Positions 1-11,777 are shown, numbered from the stretch's first letter. The stretch is 64,000 nucleotides of DNA from Heliopora coerulea (GCA_030142905.1 JASJOG010000050.1:843001-907000); one strand, 5' to 3'. Notes: generated by a model from the letters alone, not told the origin. Translations and numbers: made by a program.

Positions 1-2690
1 CATACTTAGGTTCAAAAACGTTAGCTAAATAGCTTCTTACTATGTATGCTTGATGCTTTTCGTTTGAATTTGACCTCTTCGACCATCGCTGGTACTACTT
101 CGTCAACCGAAATAAATATGGGAAATTTCGATAACTACTGTGTAGTTTAACTAAATACAACACAATGGCGACTCCTGAGATTGAAATAATTTTTAGTTTT
201 ATTTTCATTTTTAACAACTCGAACCATCATTTCATCAAGAATACGAACTTCAAATTACCTGGGCAGATGCTGTGTCCATTGGTTCAAGATGATTTTTATT
301 CATTTTCCTCTGCTTTCTTGATGGTCGATTGAAGCGGAAGTCAGCCGGGTACTTGTGAATATTGACCAAGTGGTCCTGGTTGAAATGGAAAGAGTGTGTA
401 AAACTAACATCCTAAACTTTTCAACTAAGAAGGTAGAAGCTCCCTCCCCCAAAGTTTTACGGCCGTGGAGAAAACCACACTAGCCAATCGCAAAGTATTC
501 TTTTTCTAGTTGGTTTACTATGGTTTTTCTACCAATACAGTCCAAAGCACTGAGCGTCTTAAGGGCCGGCGTCATTGTAAAAACGTGCAAATGTTCTGTG
601 TCAAGTCTAACATGGAGCTAAGATAGGCGCGTTGAATATTTTATGGAATAAAAAATTATTCTTTTCTTTTGTTTCTGAAGAGAAATCTATTGTACAAACG
701 TGTTGCTTTTGACGTCCGCATGGTGTTTTCTTGAAGTCCCCATTACGATTTGCTTAACTGATGTTCAAATGACAATTTCAACGTCACGCTGTATAATAGG
801 GAGTGTACGAAAGCTGCATACCTACGCTAGTGAACAGAAAATTTTAAACTTTACCGCCGAAAAGCAAACCACACATGCTAAAAGCTTCCTGGCGATTCTA
901 GCTGGTCGATTAACGTTTTTTTTTGTTTTCAGCCCAAAGCTGTCGTGGTTTAAGTGCCGGCGCCTCTAAGAAACCGTGAAAATGCTGATCCACACGTCTT
1001 GTGAGACGGCGTGAAAAATACTCAGGGGACCACAAATTAACCATTTGTCTAGTTTTTGATGAGAAATCTTATTATATGTCTGTGAGAACCTTCACGTCTG
1101 CTACGTGTTTTCGTGAACTCATCTATTGAAGTCACTTGAATTAAACTTAGTACGCGCATACCGCATATAATGTATTCTATTACACTAAATAAAGTAAATT
1201 AAGGTTTCAAGTCATTTAACTGAACAATGTCAAATGTATACTTAAATTTTCCGTAAATCACGGGAGACGTATGCCGTACGTCATAAAGTTGAGGACAAAT
1301 TTAATATCTTAACAATAAAAAGAGATACAAATGACTTGTCTTGGCCAGTCTGCATAATTTCAAAAGTTCTTTAAATTTGCGAGCTTCATTGCATGTGCCC
1401 TATGAGGAAGATCAAAGACAAACTTAGAAACACAATCACTTAATCTGTCTTGCCCGACTAGTCACAGTCAAAATGAGGGAGAACTTAGAACAACAATCAC
1501 GGACATTAGCGCAGCCAGGGGGAGCAATTGCTTCCCCCATTTTTCGTCCTGACTAGTTCTGTCGGAACATGCAGTAAATTTGTCCGTAAATTAAGCCTGT
1601 CTGTCGCGGATTCCGTTTGCGTTTGAATTATCAAATTAAAAAAACGTTAAATAAGCTCTGGGGGAAGTTAAATTAGGGAAAGACGTTCAATGTAAAATTT
1701 TCGTAAGGAATTCTTTTTTTTCTTTTTTTTAATCAACAAAAATAGATCCAGTCAACCCTCAGAGCAAAGTGGTTGTGGTAGCGGTGATGGCCGAAAAAGA
1801 AGATACGTTGGTATATATCATAGCTCAAGTGATGTGCGCACTTTTGCAAATCATTTTCGAAATTTAATACCATTATATCAGCCAGAGCTAGCAGAGAACA
1901 AATCATTTATTCCTTTATCGAGTTTCAAGTTTTCCTGCCCTCGGTTTGGCTAACTTTATTTTTCCTTAATATTTGTCCGTACACTGTTTACATCTTGTTG
2001 GTACATTTGTCTAAAATTTCTCCTGCCTCCCCCCCAACTTTCGAATTCCTGGTTACGCGACTGATCAGGGGAGCTATAGATCTAAGTAATTTGAATCAAG
2101 AACACTGAAAACAAGAAAATATAGTAATTAAATAACTCACTCAGAAAACGACAGTTCACCAGAGAGGATTCCAGACAAGATTTACTCACTGGATTCCAGC
2201 ATACCTTAACCAGCCTTGACTGATCGAGATTATCGATCGACGACGGCTATAACTTTACCTCACTTACCTGCAAGCGCAATTCTATAGCCATTAAAGGGAA
2301 ATATTTTGAAGGTGTAATAATGTTTTGGTAAATTTACCTTTCGTTCTTTGTCATTTGAAAATCTATCGGGACAACTTTCGACGAGACATCTAAACTAAAA
2401 TGAAAAAAACACGAAAACTGTTACAGTATAACAAACATATGTCGTGCCAAAATCTAAAACAAAAGACCAGAGGGAGGTTAAGACCAGTATACTAAAAGAA
2501 ACTTAGCTAAACATATGCAACTAGACAACAAGTTTACAAAAGGAATGTGAAAAGCTCAAGGGGATGGTTTCCGCTAGAAATAAAATGCCGACACAAGGAG
2601 ATATTTTCTCCAACCATGGTTTTGTAACCACGAAATCATATAGTGCACGACACGACACTCCGAAGCTGACTTGTTCCACAGAACGAAACA
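1..2690. other. No gene recognised; AT-rich non-coding DNA
   Basis: I see no ORF with family resemblance, no exon-like block and no clear transposon end in this stretch. The longest open frames are under 100 codons, are rich in Phe, Ser and Cys, and look like chance. A short T-rich run lies near 1710-1730. Confidence 0.6.
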
Positions 2691-3446
2691 AAAGATGACT
2701 AGAAATACGTGCACGCAACAAACCCTCGCACACGCTTCCAATACATCTCTCAAGAATCTGAGTAAGATTGATAATTTTTCAAAATTGTCGAAATGACAAA
2801 TCGTCCTTACTGTAACTGAAAGAGGGAATGCAATAAAGAAAACACAACATTTGGCCACAAATATTCACAACCCAAACTGGAAATTATTTTATATTTAAAC
2901 TGCTTGTCGTCATGTTTACGTTTAAAATTTAGATTGTTTTATTAAAACAAAATGTTTGGTGAGAGTAACCTTTAACGGTTTAATAAATGATAAGAGATCC
3001 ATTCTGACAATTCTACTGCTAAACAATGGATGTTCGTATAAAGATCCTGTATTAGTTGCGATCTTGAGGTATTTCGAGTCGTTTTCCAATCAAACTTTTC
3101 ACTCATTTTGCTTTAGAGAAAGATTTTTTTATTAGATGGCCAGGCTTTCTGTCTTAAAATTCAAGCACTCTCAAAGGTCGGATACCAGCATTGCGGAAAG
3201 CTCATCACTGAAAATTTTTTTTTGATATTTTTAGTCTTATAAAACTGGTAAATTCTACATTATCTCCAAGTTGGTTACAAATGTCTATTAGAAGTGCTAT
3301 GATGAAGATTTATACTAAGTATTCATCCGGAGGTACAAGACTTTGGTGACGAAGATGAAACGAATTACGAAACCGAGAAAATAAACAAAGAAAACATCAA
3401 CGAGTTCTGAATTTCAATGCTGACCAAAATCGGAAAAATAGATAAT

Positions 3447-6400
3447 CAGTGCTGTTAAAGTTACATAATTTTTGTAACTAGTTAGAGTTACAGTTACTTC
3501 TTCTGAAAAGTAACTAGTTACCAGTACAAGTTACCATGAAAAAAAAGTGACTAGTTACAGTTACAAAGTTATTTTAAAAATTTTTAACTAGTTACAAAGT
3601 TACAGTTGCACATAATCTTTTGTCCAGCTATAAAAATCAAAAAGCGAGAAGGCAGATTATACATTTATACATATATTATTTCTTATCACAGCAACATATA
3701 CATTTGCTTTTCGAGTCACCATCATTAATGCCATACGTGTTCACCATTCACCAACGAATTTATTATTTAACAAAATTAGAGAAAACCTTTGTTTAGTTTG
3801 AGCAGAAGAGAGTTCTCAAAGTTGTGATCGGTCATTGAGCAACGATGTGGTCTTAAAATGAGTCCTGCGCAGCTGAACAGCCTTTCACATGCTGCACTTG
3901 CAGGTACAGGTGTGTTCAGTTCAATGAAAAGCTCACGCGGCTTTGGCCATTTCACATATGCAGATAACTCTTCATTGTGACTGTCAAGAAACAACTGCAG
4001 CTCAGATGTACCAGTCTTCTTTTTACTAAAGAAAAAATCATTCTCATCCTCCTCTAGGGATGAAATTGAGGATTCAGCATCATGAGCAGCTGTTAACTCT
4101 GTGGGGCTTTCTAATCGTTCGTTTATGTAGTCCACACCTGCACACAAAGAAATTTAAAGTGATAAAAATTATTTACGAGACAAAAATTTAACCAGAGGCT
4201 TGGGGCCTGGGAGTGATTAAGTCGAGCAGTCATAGTTATCTATACCTTTCTTGAGTACATCTTCATCGTTCGTCCAGTTGTTTTTAAACTTTGGATGAAG
4301 TATTGCAGCAGCAATTATTTTTTCGTCATCAAAAATAGAACTGAACCGTTCATCAATTCCATTCAGTAGTGCCTTTACCAGAGGTTTCACACTGGAAATA
4401 GCATTCTTCTTGTGAAGTTTATCCTTTAGGAATGCAATGTTTGGTGCAAGGTAGCCCATGTAGGCATTCGAGTGATTAGATTCTCCTTGCAATATATTTA
4501 GCGCTTGTGCCATTGGCTTCATAACTTGAGCATAATCGTTCAAAAATTGAATCTCACCTGGTTTCAGCCTAAGGACAAAAGAAAACAAAATCAAACAACA
4601 GTTTTCAAAAGTAAAAATATTTGTAATTAGTCTGCCATAGAAGTCAGGTACTTACTTGGGAACGTTGAACTCAGTGCAGAGTTCGTGAATGGCATTTTCA
4701 CCCTTTGTCTTAATAATGTTGTTTAATCCTTCAATAGCCAGAAAGACCGAGTTCCAGCGTGTTGCATTAGGCTTCAGCAGAACAAGACCGCACTTTTCTT
4801 CAACAACTTCTGCTGCCTGAGTTGAACGAGATGCTTTATTCCACAGAGCCTGGCATTTTGCAAAAAACCCCCTCGTTAGCCGTTTGTACGTTGGATCTTC
4901 CTCTGCCTTCTCTGCATCTACTGTAGAGACAAGATTTAGGCTGTGAGCAGCACAACGTTGATGAGGAGGAAGCTGATACTCAAAACTTTCAGCGGCATAT
5001 TTCAGGTCCCCATAAACTTCATCACAAGTGTATTCATCCTCTTCAGTATCATCTGGCTCTTCTGGATTATCAGCAAAGACAGAAAATGCCTTCACAAAGT
5101 TCGACCCATTGTCAGTTGTGGTCTTGACAATCTTTGAGACAATTTCATAGTCGGTGTGGATTTCTTCAAGCTTTGCTGCTAAAACATCGTAGGTGTGTCT
5201 GCCTTTCAAACGACAGCATGCAAGAGATGCACTCACTCGATCGAGCGTTTTGTCATCAATCCAGTGTGCTGTAACCCCAATATATGAACGGCGATGTGCA
5301 GTCCAATAATCAGTTGTTGTTGCAACATGTTTCACTTTCTTCATCGCATCTTGCACGTTTTTCTTAACCAGACTAGCCTTTTCGTTAATTCGTTTTGTGA
5401 CACTTGTCCTGCACATAACTGACCGATTTGGTTGAAGCCCTTTAACAAGTCTTTGAAAGCAGGGCATTTCAACAACTGAAAATGGCATTAATCCCTCAGT
5501 AACAAAACCAATTAAAAGGTCGTCAACTTTTGCTTGTGAAACTAGGTTAGCATTGCCTGGCATCCACCTTCGGTTGTTTTGACGAATTTGCGGAATTTCC
5601 TTTACTCCCTTGGTTGGGAGATTTTCTTTTACGAGATTGGGAACATAACTCGTTGAAGGTCTGCAACTGCCGTGGGTGGGCTCTCTAAATTAAGAAATTT
5701 AGTACTGAGATAAATCTAGATAGTATAGAGAAACAAAGTTACTATTTTTAGCTCTTACACATCAAGTCCTGAATGAAAATGCAAATTTTAAAACATTTTT
5801 ATCGTTCGTCGCCTTCAGCCACATAATTAATATTTCAATTAATATTTCGCATTTCTAAATCATGAACTGCATTTCAATTTCGACTTCTTCGCTCACTTGA
5901 AAATTGAAATGTAGGTTTATTGAATGAATCAGAATGATTATCATAACCCAATAGTACTGACAAAAGTAATATTGAAACAAAATTCAAATAAAAATGACAT
6001 ATATAACAAGAAACAAACAGAAGAACTAACCTGGACATGTTTACGCAAATTGGACATTGAAGATAGACTAGCCGAGCACTCTTTAACTTTCGGTTGACAA
6101 AGCAAACAAGTAAGCCTCACAGTTTGTCTTTCTATTGATTTGAAATGAAAAAGCTTTTCTAAGTACGGCCATGGATGTGCCGAAGACATCTTGATGTTTA
6201 TCGACAAGTAAATAAACGCAATAAGATTAGCGTGCAGCAACACGTGTAATATCACATTTACATATCATGTCCAGAATGCATCACAGCGCTTTGTAAAAAG
6301 ATTTAAGCCTGGGTGCGAGATTAAACAATGGCGTGAGTAGGTAGGGACTCGGGACCACAAACCAAACAAAAAGCAAACAATTTTAAGTGTTCTCATAAAG

Positions 6401-6576
6401 TAAAGCAGGGCTCGACGGCAAATGTAACTAGTTATCGTTACTTTTTCTAAATTTTTGTAACTAGTTACAGTTACTAGTTACCTTTCCAAAATATTAACTA
6501 GTTACCGGTAAAGTTACTTAAAAAAGTAACGATTACGTGTAACTAGTTACTTGTAACGAAGTTACTTACAGCACTG
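3447..6576 (-). mobile_element. Complete hAT DNA transposon (3130 bp), inserted in Crypton copy A
   Basis: The ends are CAGTGCTGTTAAAGTTAC on the left and the inverse of CAGTGCTGTAAGTAACTTC on the right, bounded by a perfect 8-bp duplication. Both subterminal regions (3475-3605 and 6425-6565) are packed with the palindrome TAACTAGTTA and GTTAC units, four or more per side, as expected for transposase binding sites in hAT elements. The body holds a four-exon minus-strand transposase gene. The flanks join seamlessly into the Crypton sequence found uninterrupted at 11630-11690 and 57310-57370, so the hAT arrived after the Crypton. Only one frame break was found, so the insertion is probably young. 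Confidence 0.92.
3776..6189 (-). pseudogene. hAT transposase (ZBED-like), four exons, one frameshift
   Basis: Exons by splice sites and phase: 6189-6031, 5684-4656, 4568-4246 and 4137-3776. Exon 1 starts MSSAHPW and carries a BED zinc finger (CLLC, then the KH..RAH pair completed across the first splice). Exon 2 holds the catalytic region: TTDYWTA (first Asp), TTDNGSN (second Asp) and NATRWNSVF. Exon 4 has the C-terminal hAT dimerisation block PASAACERLFS with the catalytic Glu. Exon lengths sum to 1873, one base over a multiple of three. The frame break lies near 5560, between the basic linker ending in PKVDARQ and NANLVSQAKVDDL. Otherwise the frames are open, giving about 624 residues. It would act in the nucleus by cut-and-paste. 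Family recognition is firm; activity is unlikely without the lost frame. Confidence 0.88.
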
Positions 6577-6776
6577 TAGATAATGTACAGCAAAATACGA
6601 CAAGCAAACCTTGTGCAAGTTTTGGTCGAAAGAAGAACGAGTAGAGAGAATTAAAATACTTAATTTTTTCCTCTGCAAAGCATTCATCGGCACCTCAACC
6701 CAAGGATTCAACGGTGAATTTGCAAGAAGAAGACGGCTTTAAACTTTTAGACTTTCTTGAGAGGTTTTAAAATCCT

Positions 6777-7540
6777 GATGAAAGCATTACTGGTCGAATA
6801 CGGTAAAGGTAATCATCCACAAGCCACTCGAGAAGTGAGAAAGACTGAAGTGGACAACTGTTTCGCCGAAGGGTAGTTTGATGACCAAAAACAAGTAGCT
6901 TTGTAGCGTGTTACCTGGTGGCTATTTACCTTGCATTTTTGTCTCGAGCAAAAAATACATCCCGACGTCTTCAGTGGGGCGAGCATTTCATACAAAGAAC
7001 GATCCTGAATGAGGCATTGAAATCCTTGTGTGGAAAGCGGAGAGAGTACCCAAAGTCTGTCACCGCCTGGGAAAGTCTTCTGGACGATGAGTGTTTTATC
7101 CCACTTCTCAAACAATTGACCATGAACGCTGTCCGGTTAAATACTACAAAATATTCAAAAGCCATCATCCTGCAGAGATGAATGAACCAGAATCCTCATT
7201 CTACTTTACCAATAAACACCAGCAAAATCCAGGCGATAATATTTCGTACAAGAAGTCTCCCTTAGGGAAGAATGAAGTCGGGAAGCCACTTTTGAAAGCT
7301 GCTCAAAACAATTCCGTTCGGAGAACCTGTATTTCAAAACTACTCGATTCATACTTACCTGTACTTGTGTAGCTCAAGTGAGTGGTTACCAGAACGTGAA
7401 AAGTCTCGAGATTTACACAATTCAGTATCTAATCAACTTCAGCGAAGAATGTCGTTTACACTTAGTCGATTAGCAAATGCCCTGACAGGAAGCGAGTTTC
7501 CTTACGTCTTTAGTTGATATCCATCAGAAAGAACCAAGAC
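6777..7540 (+). pseudogene. Crypton tyrosine recombinase remnant, copy A
   Basis: In three frames I can read the DUF3504/Crypton catalytic core in order. A KALLVEYGKGNHPQA-like start is at about 6781. ALQRVTWW-like residues are at about 6900-6920, then RNTSRRLQWG at about 6955-6980, which corresponds to the first catalytic Arg box (in the family a FRAR..SR..WGD pattern). FYFTNKHQQNPGDN and SPLGKNEVGKPL are at 7200-7290, followed by the second Arg box, NNSVRRTCISKLLDS, near 7310-7350. A stop follows at once and the Tyr-containing segment is out of frame. Similarity to KCTD1/ZMYM-like DUF3504 proteins is recognised from memory of the family. The gene cannot make a full recombinase. Confidence 0.7.
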
Positions 7541-7860
7541 CAAGCGTTACTGCAAAAAGTGAACAGTTGGCCAATGCATATTCCAAGGAGCTAACTTTGA
7601 GAACTGCTCTTTCAAGTCATAAATTGTCTAGTTACTAAGATAACCCCCAAAAGTGAAACCAGCTGCAAGCACCAAGAAAGCAATTTCGTTTGCCGGTCTT
7701 AATTCATTTACTGGCTTCAGTGTTCAAATGATGTAAACAACGTCTGAGAAATCCATACACGGGAAAAAAAACGAGACCAAACTGATTTGCTTCAATACGG
7801 ACCTAAGTAACCTCAGGTTTGGTCAACAACATACCAGTCAACATACCGGTGGGCGAGGGG

Positions 7861-8790
7861 ATTATTTTTGTCCGTAAGCAACATCCAAATCTGCATATGT
7901 CCTCTTAGCATTAGTTCAATAGACTCGGAACTTCATCAGGGCATCAAAACTAGCGTTCGACCGAGCATGGAACAATAGTCAGCCGATCCGGATTCTGATC
8001 ATATATCACGCTCTTCTCACCTGTTGACTTGCGGTTACACATGCTACTGATCCAAGTGATGGCCAAATATCGTAAATACGTTTTTTAGGTTGCATCTGAG
8101 TAATAAATAATTTTCAGACAACGTAACTGATTTTATTTTGTATTATATGTTTGTTTTAAAAGTAATTGTGCAGCAATTGGAAAGAATGGAAATGGGTGGG
8201 AAAACAGTGGAACCTTCGTTAGTTTATCGTTTTCTCTGATCAGTAAAACGTTGGGTTGTCATTCGACAATTTTGTTTCAATACGTGATAACAACTGGTGA
8301 TTCGCTGCCCGGTGAACGCTTAGATTAGTACCAAAGTAATTGAAGAACGCCTCGTGCTCTCACGCCACAGCCATCAGACCAAGATGATGACTCTGAAATA
8401 GAGCCGAAATATTACCGTTTTTCAACTTGTCTGTTTCTTGTTCCAACTTGAATATCAAGTCACAAGATGACAATTTTCGGTCTGTGTTTTATTCTTTACT
8501 TTTTCAAATTGTCCTCTGGTTGTGGTCTCCGATGTAAATCAGTCCACATTCGCATGGAATGCGATAAACAGGTGGCTAAATAAAAGGATAAGTCCTTATG
8601 AGTGTACAAAACATGATATAGTTTTCAATAGCTCTTACTGTATAGTTTGAGGCCGTCACAAGAACGGATCTGGTGTATAGCATGTCCTGTGTGCGGAAGC
8701 TATATTGATGACTCTATTCGGTTCACGATCAGTCAGACCCTTGACTATAAGTGTACGAGTTGATTATCCCTGCAGACGTTCTAATGCAGA
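7861..8790. other. No gene recognised
   Basis: I find no coding similarity here. The block at 8430-8510 contains a TTGAATATCAAG..CACAAGATG stretch that is also present at 10965-10995 inside the 399-bp insertion in Crypton copy B, so part of this interval is probably a decayed copy of that repeat. Confidence 0.5.
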
Positions 8791-8796
8791 CTTTGT

Positions 8797-8848
8797 CTTA
8801 TTTATTTATTTATTTATTTATTTGTTTGTTTGTTTGTTTGTTTGTTTG
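8797..8848. repeat. TTTA/TTTG tetranucleotide microsatellite
   Basis: About six TTTA units pass directly into about six TTTG units. It lies just upstream of a snap-back repeat copy. Confidence 0.9.
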
Positions 8849-8903
8849 AAGTTCAAGAAGTTCCAGAAGGTCAAGAAGAAGTTCAAGAAGAAGAAGTTCC
8901 ATT

Positions 8904-9080
8904 TTTTCGGCCTACGAACGATAAATTTCCAAACTTTCTTTACGAATTAGCGTATTAAGAGGTGAATTTCATAAGACATTTAAAAAACTCGTAGTTCGTG
9001 CTTTACTGGGGCTAAAACACCCGGCAATCGCCTCGTGTTTTAAATCCCGATAAAGCACTCCTGCTCGGTTTTTAAATATT
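8904..9080. repeat. Snap-back repeat family R1, copy 1
   Basis: The core reads GTGCTTTACTGGGGCTAAAACAC, a short loop, then GTGTTTTAAATCCCGATAAAGCAC, forming a hairpin, followed by TCCTGCTCGGTTTTTAAATATT. The same block occurs at 49170-49347, 54530-54722 and 61150-61277. Copies 1 and 2 share an extra left segment (TTCGGC.TACGAA, then AAATTTCCAAACTTTCTT). There is no coding capacity; it resembles a non-autonomous foldback element. Confidence 0.75.
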
Positions 9081-9087
9081 CCCCTCG

Positions 9088-9804
9088 CCCAGGACACAGA
9101 GTAAATAATCAACCAGAGGTCCAACTCGCGTGAAAATTTGTCCCAAATTTTTTATGCGCATGCGCTGACCGCCATGTTCCTGACAAGTTCCTCCGGCAGT
9201 TTTGACCTCATACAAATTTTTGCCATTTATATGTAAACAAAGTGAAGTTTGATTGTAGTACTAAACTGGTACATTGAAATTAGGTTTTCAAACCTATCGA
9301 GGAGTATTTGTTCAGTGAGCTTACAAAATAAAATTTACTCCACAATTTACAAATATCGTACGAACGTGTTGACAACGCTCGATGGATTCAAACATGTGCT
9401 GAATTCTTGTTAATCTTACCACGATTTTAAACAAGTCAAAAACTGTTAAAAGATCAACTGGTATACATGTACTTATCAGCAATTTTTTCGCTTGCCTCTT
9501 CTGGCCTTGCAATGACATTTAAGGTTGACGAAGACGGTAAAACCACTTCAATTATGCGAAAATTCAGTTCAGACGAGCACGAAAGTTATAGAACACATAC
9601 CTACACTCGGCGAGCGCTAGACCACTGACTTAGAGGACAGTGGGCTAGACGTTTGCCAGGAACATGGCGGCGTTTGAATTAATCATTGAACTCTAAAAAG
9701 TCGTTTTAGAGTTCAATGGAATTAATGAGATGCGCGAGGACAAAAACATCAAAGCTGCCGACAGTGAGTTGGACCTCTGGTAGACTATTTACTCTGTGCC
9801 CAGG
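9088..9804. mobile_element. MITE-like element with ~38-bp terminal inverted repeats
   Basis: The left end (CCCAGGACACAGAGTAAATA.. to ..GAGGTCCAACTC, 9088-9127) is matched inversely by 9766-9804 (GAGTTGGACCTC.. to ..CTGTGCCCAGG) with few mismatches. Further inverted similarity includes GCCATGTTCCTG at about 9171 and CAGGAACATGGC at about 9659. Inside is a 22-bp hairpin at 9678-9726. No transposase frame is present and I could not define a target duplication. Confidence 0.65.
9678..9726. repeat. Short perfect hairpin inside the MITE
   Basis: AATTAATCATTGAACTCTAAAA pairs with TTTTAGAGTTCAATGGAATTAAT around a 4-base loop; only one base is unpaired. Confidence 0.8.
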
Positions 9805-9930
9805 ATAACCAATAGCGTTAAGCAATGCCCACCGCTCGAGTAGCGGATTGAGCACTCTGGTTCCTTATCAATCCAAGTTCGTTCCGAGCTGCACTGAAGA
9901 GCTGTAGTACAGCGAAACGTTCGTCTGCAG

Positions 9931-9937
<7 letters not shown>

Positions 9938-9968
<31 letters not shown>
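9938..9968. repeat. (AT)n microsatellite at the edge of Crypton copy B
   Basis: About fifteen TA units. Copy D of the same family has an (AT)n run at the same place (40097-40128), so it belongs to the element's 3' region. Confidence 0.9.
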
Positions 9969-9969
<1 letters not shown>

Positions 9970-10429
9970 ATGGATTCCGGTCACTCAAAAATGCCGTGTG
10001 CAAGCTCGGGGACTGGTATGTTGTTGACCAAACCATACTGGGGTACTGTATTGAAGCAAATCGATTTGGTCTCGTTCTTTTTTCCCTTGTATGTATCTCT
10101 CAAAAGTTGTTTACATTATTTGAACACTGAAGCCAGTAAATGATTTAAGACCGGCAAAGGAAATGGCTTCCTTGGTGCCTGCGGCTGGTTTCGCTTTTGA
10201 GGGTCACCTCAGTAACTGGACAATTTATGACTTGACAGAGCAGTTTTCAAAGTTAGCTCTTTAGATTATGCATAGGCTGACTGTTCACTTCTTGCAGCAA
10301 TGGATTGTCTTGGTTCTTTCTGATTTATATGAGCAACAGACGTAAGGGAACTCGCTTGCTGTCAAGACATTTGTTAAGCGACTAAATGTATTAATTATTT
10401 GTATAAATCTTGGGACTTTTCACGTTCTG

Positions 10430-11777
10430 GAAACCACTTACCTGAACTACACAATCACAGGTACGTCTGAATCGAGTAGCTTTGAAATACACGTTCTGCG
10501 AACGGAATTGTTTTGAGCAGCTTTCGAAAGTAGCTTCCCGATTTCATTCTTCCCTAAGGGAGACTTCTTGTACGAAATATTATCGTCTGGATTTTGCTGG
10601 TGTTTATTGGTAAAGAATAACCACGGCAAGCAGACAACTTAAGAAAATAATAACAATCCTAATAATAACAATCCTAATAATAACAATCCTAATCAACTCC
10701 TTATCCTAGAATCACTATTGATAAAACGTAATATGCCACAACTCAACAGTGGTCTTAAAGCTTGTAAAAAACTGTCATTGTTCTAGAGCCATTAGACCAT
10801 CACATTGGCTTACACCATCCTGTAATTGTATACTTCCGCTGCGTCTGTAAATAGCTATACATATAGATCACCGCTTGCTTGTAGTCTCATTGGTTTGACA
10901 ATGTCTTTGGAATAAAGACGAAATATCACCGACTCTGTCTGTACACTCTTGTTTTTTAACTTGAATATCAAGAACACAAGATGTCTATTTTCGGAATTTG
11001 TTTTATTTTGTATTATTGGTAAAGTAGAATGAAGATTCTGGTTATCTGGACAGTGTCTATGGTCAATTGTTTGAGAAGTGGGATAAAACACTCATCGTCC
11101 TGAAGAGTTCTCCAGGCCATGACAGTCTTTGGATGCTTTCTCCGCTTGCCACACAAAGATTTCATCGCCTCAATCAGGAATTTCTTCCCTATGAAATGTC
11201 GCCCCACTGAAGACGTTACGACGTATTATTGGCTTGAAACAAAAATGCAAGGTAAACAGCCACCAGGTAACTCGCTGCAAAGCTACTTGTTTTTGGTCAC
11301 TAAATTATCCTTCGGCAAAACAGTTGTCCGCTTCAGTCTTTCTCACTTCGACAGTGATTTGTGCATGACGATTACCGTATTGCACCAGTAGTGCTTTCAT
11401 CAGGATTTCAAAACCTCTCAAGAACGTTTAAAGTTGTCTTTGTGTAAATTTACCGTTGAACCCTTTGTATTGAGGTGCCATGGAATGCTTAGTTGAAAAT
11501 ACGCAAGAGTCGCAGGATTTTTACACCATTTTTCTTTTTTATTGATGTTTTACCGTGGAAAAAGTACGTCTTTTATTTCTCTCTTCTCGTTCTTCTTTCG
11601 ACAAAACTTGCACAAGGTTTGCTTGTCGTATTTTGTTTTATGTTTTGTATTTTCCGATTTTTGGTCAGCGATAAAAATACAGAACTCATTCATATTTTCT
11701 TTGTTTATTACATCCGTTTCGTAATTCGTTTCATCTTCGTCAACAAAGTGTTGTACCTCCGGATGAATACTTAGCAT
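10430..11777 (-). pseudogene. Crypton tyrosine recombinase remnant, copy B
   Basis: Reading the minus strand from 11777: an N-terminal block with DEDETNYETDVINKEN, then FCIFIADQKSENTKHKTKYD, which matches the SAM-like N-terminal domain of DUF3504/Crypton proteins. Then come the KALLVQYG region near 11390, a damaged first Arg box near 11200-11240, and, beyond the 399-bp insertion, FFTNKHQQNPDDN, SPLGKNEIGKLL and NNSVRRTCISKLLDSDVP at 10450-10630. Stops lie directly after the second Arg box. The His expected two residues before Val-Arg is Asn here. Confidence 0.7.
10606..11024. mobile_element. 399-bp insertion with 10-bp target duplication inside Crypton B
   Basis: ATTGGTAAAG occurs at 10606-10615 and 11015-11024 and flanks the insertion at 10616-11014. 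The empty site is seen intact in copies A, D and E (TTATTGGTAAAGTAGAATG). The insert begins with three tandem copies of a 15-bp AATAATAACAATCCT-like unit (about 10645-10692) and contains GGAATAAAGACGAAATATC near 10910-10930. A tandem-repeat end and a 10-bp duplication suggest a retroposed short element such as a SINE or truncated LINE, but I do not recognise the family. Confidence 0.65.

Larger units (their letters stand above)
3439..6584. repeat. 8-bp target site duplication of the hAT element (TAGATAAT)
   Basis: TAGATAAT occurs at 3439-3446 directly before the CAGTGCTGT end and again at 6577-6584 directly after the inverse end. An exact 8-bp duplication is the signature of hAT insertion and fixes both ends of the element. 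Confidence 0.9.
2698..7860 (+). mobile_element. Crypton-type tyrosine recombinase element, copy A (split by a hAT)
   Basis: This is the first of five related copies in the window. The 5' edge starts at ACTAGAAATACGTG, shared with the other copies, followed by a CCCTCGCCCACC-like block. The 3' edge ends in GGTGGGCGAGGGG at 7847-7859. Between them lie remnants of a DUF3504/Crypton tyrosine recombinase on the plus strand. An N-terminal piece is at about 3350-3440; after the hAT insertion at 3447-6576 the catalytic region continues to about 7560. Without the hAT this copy is about 2.0 kb. The 3' tail present in copies D and E is mostly missing, so the end motif joins the body almost directly. Several stops and frameshifts make it non-coding. 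Confidence 0.75.

Noticed and set aside
700..2858. Open frames of 70-94 codons on both strands
   Set aside because: They overlap, have biased Phe/Ser/Cys composition and show no family pattern or exon borders; chance frames in AT-rich DNA.
3475..3605. Regularly spaced GTTAC/TAACTAGTTA units resembling a repeat array
   Set aside because: They are mirrored at the other end of a hAT element with a target duplication, so they are subterminal transposon repeats and not a CRISPR-like array.
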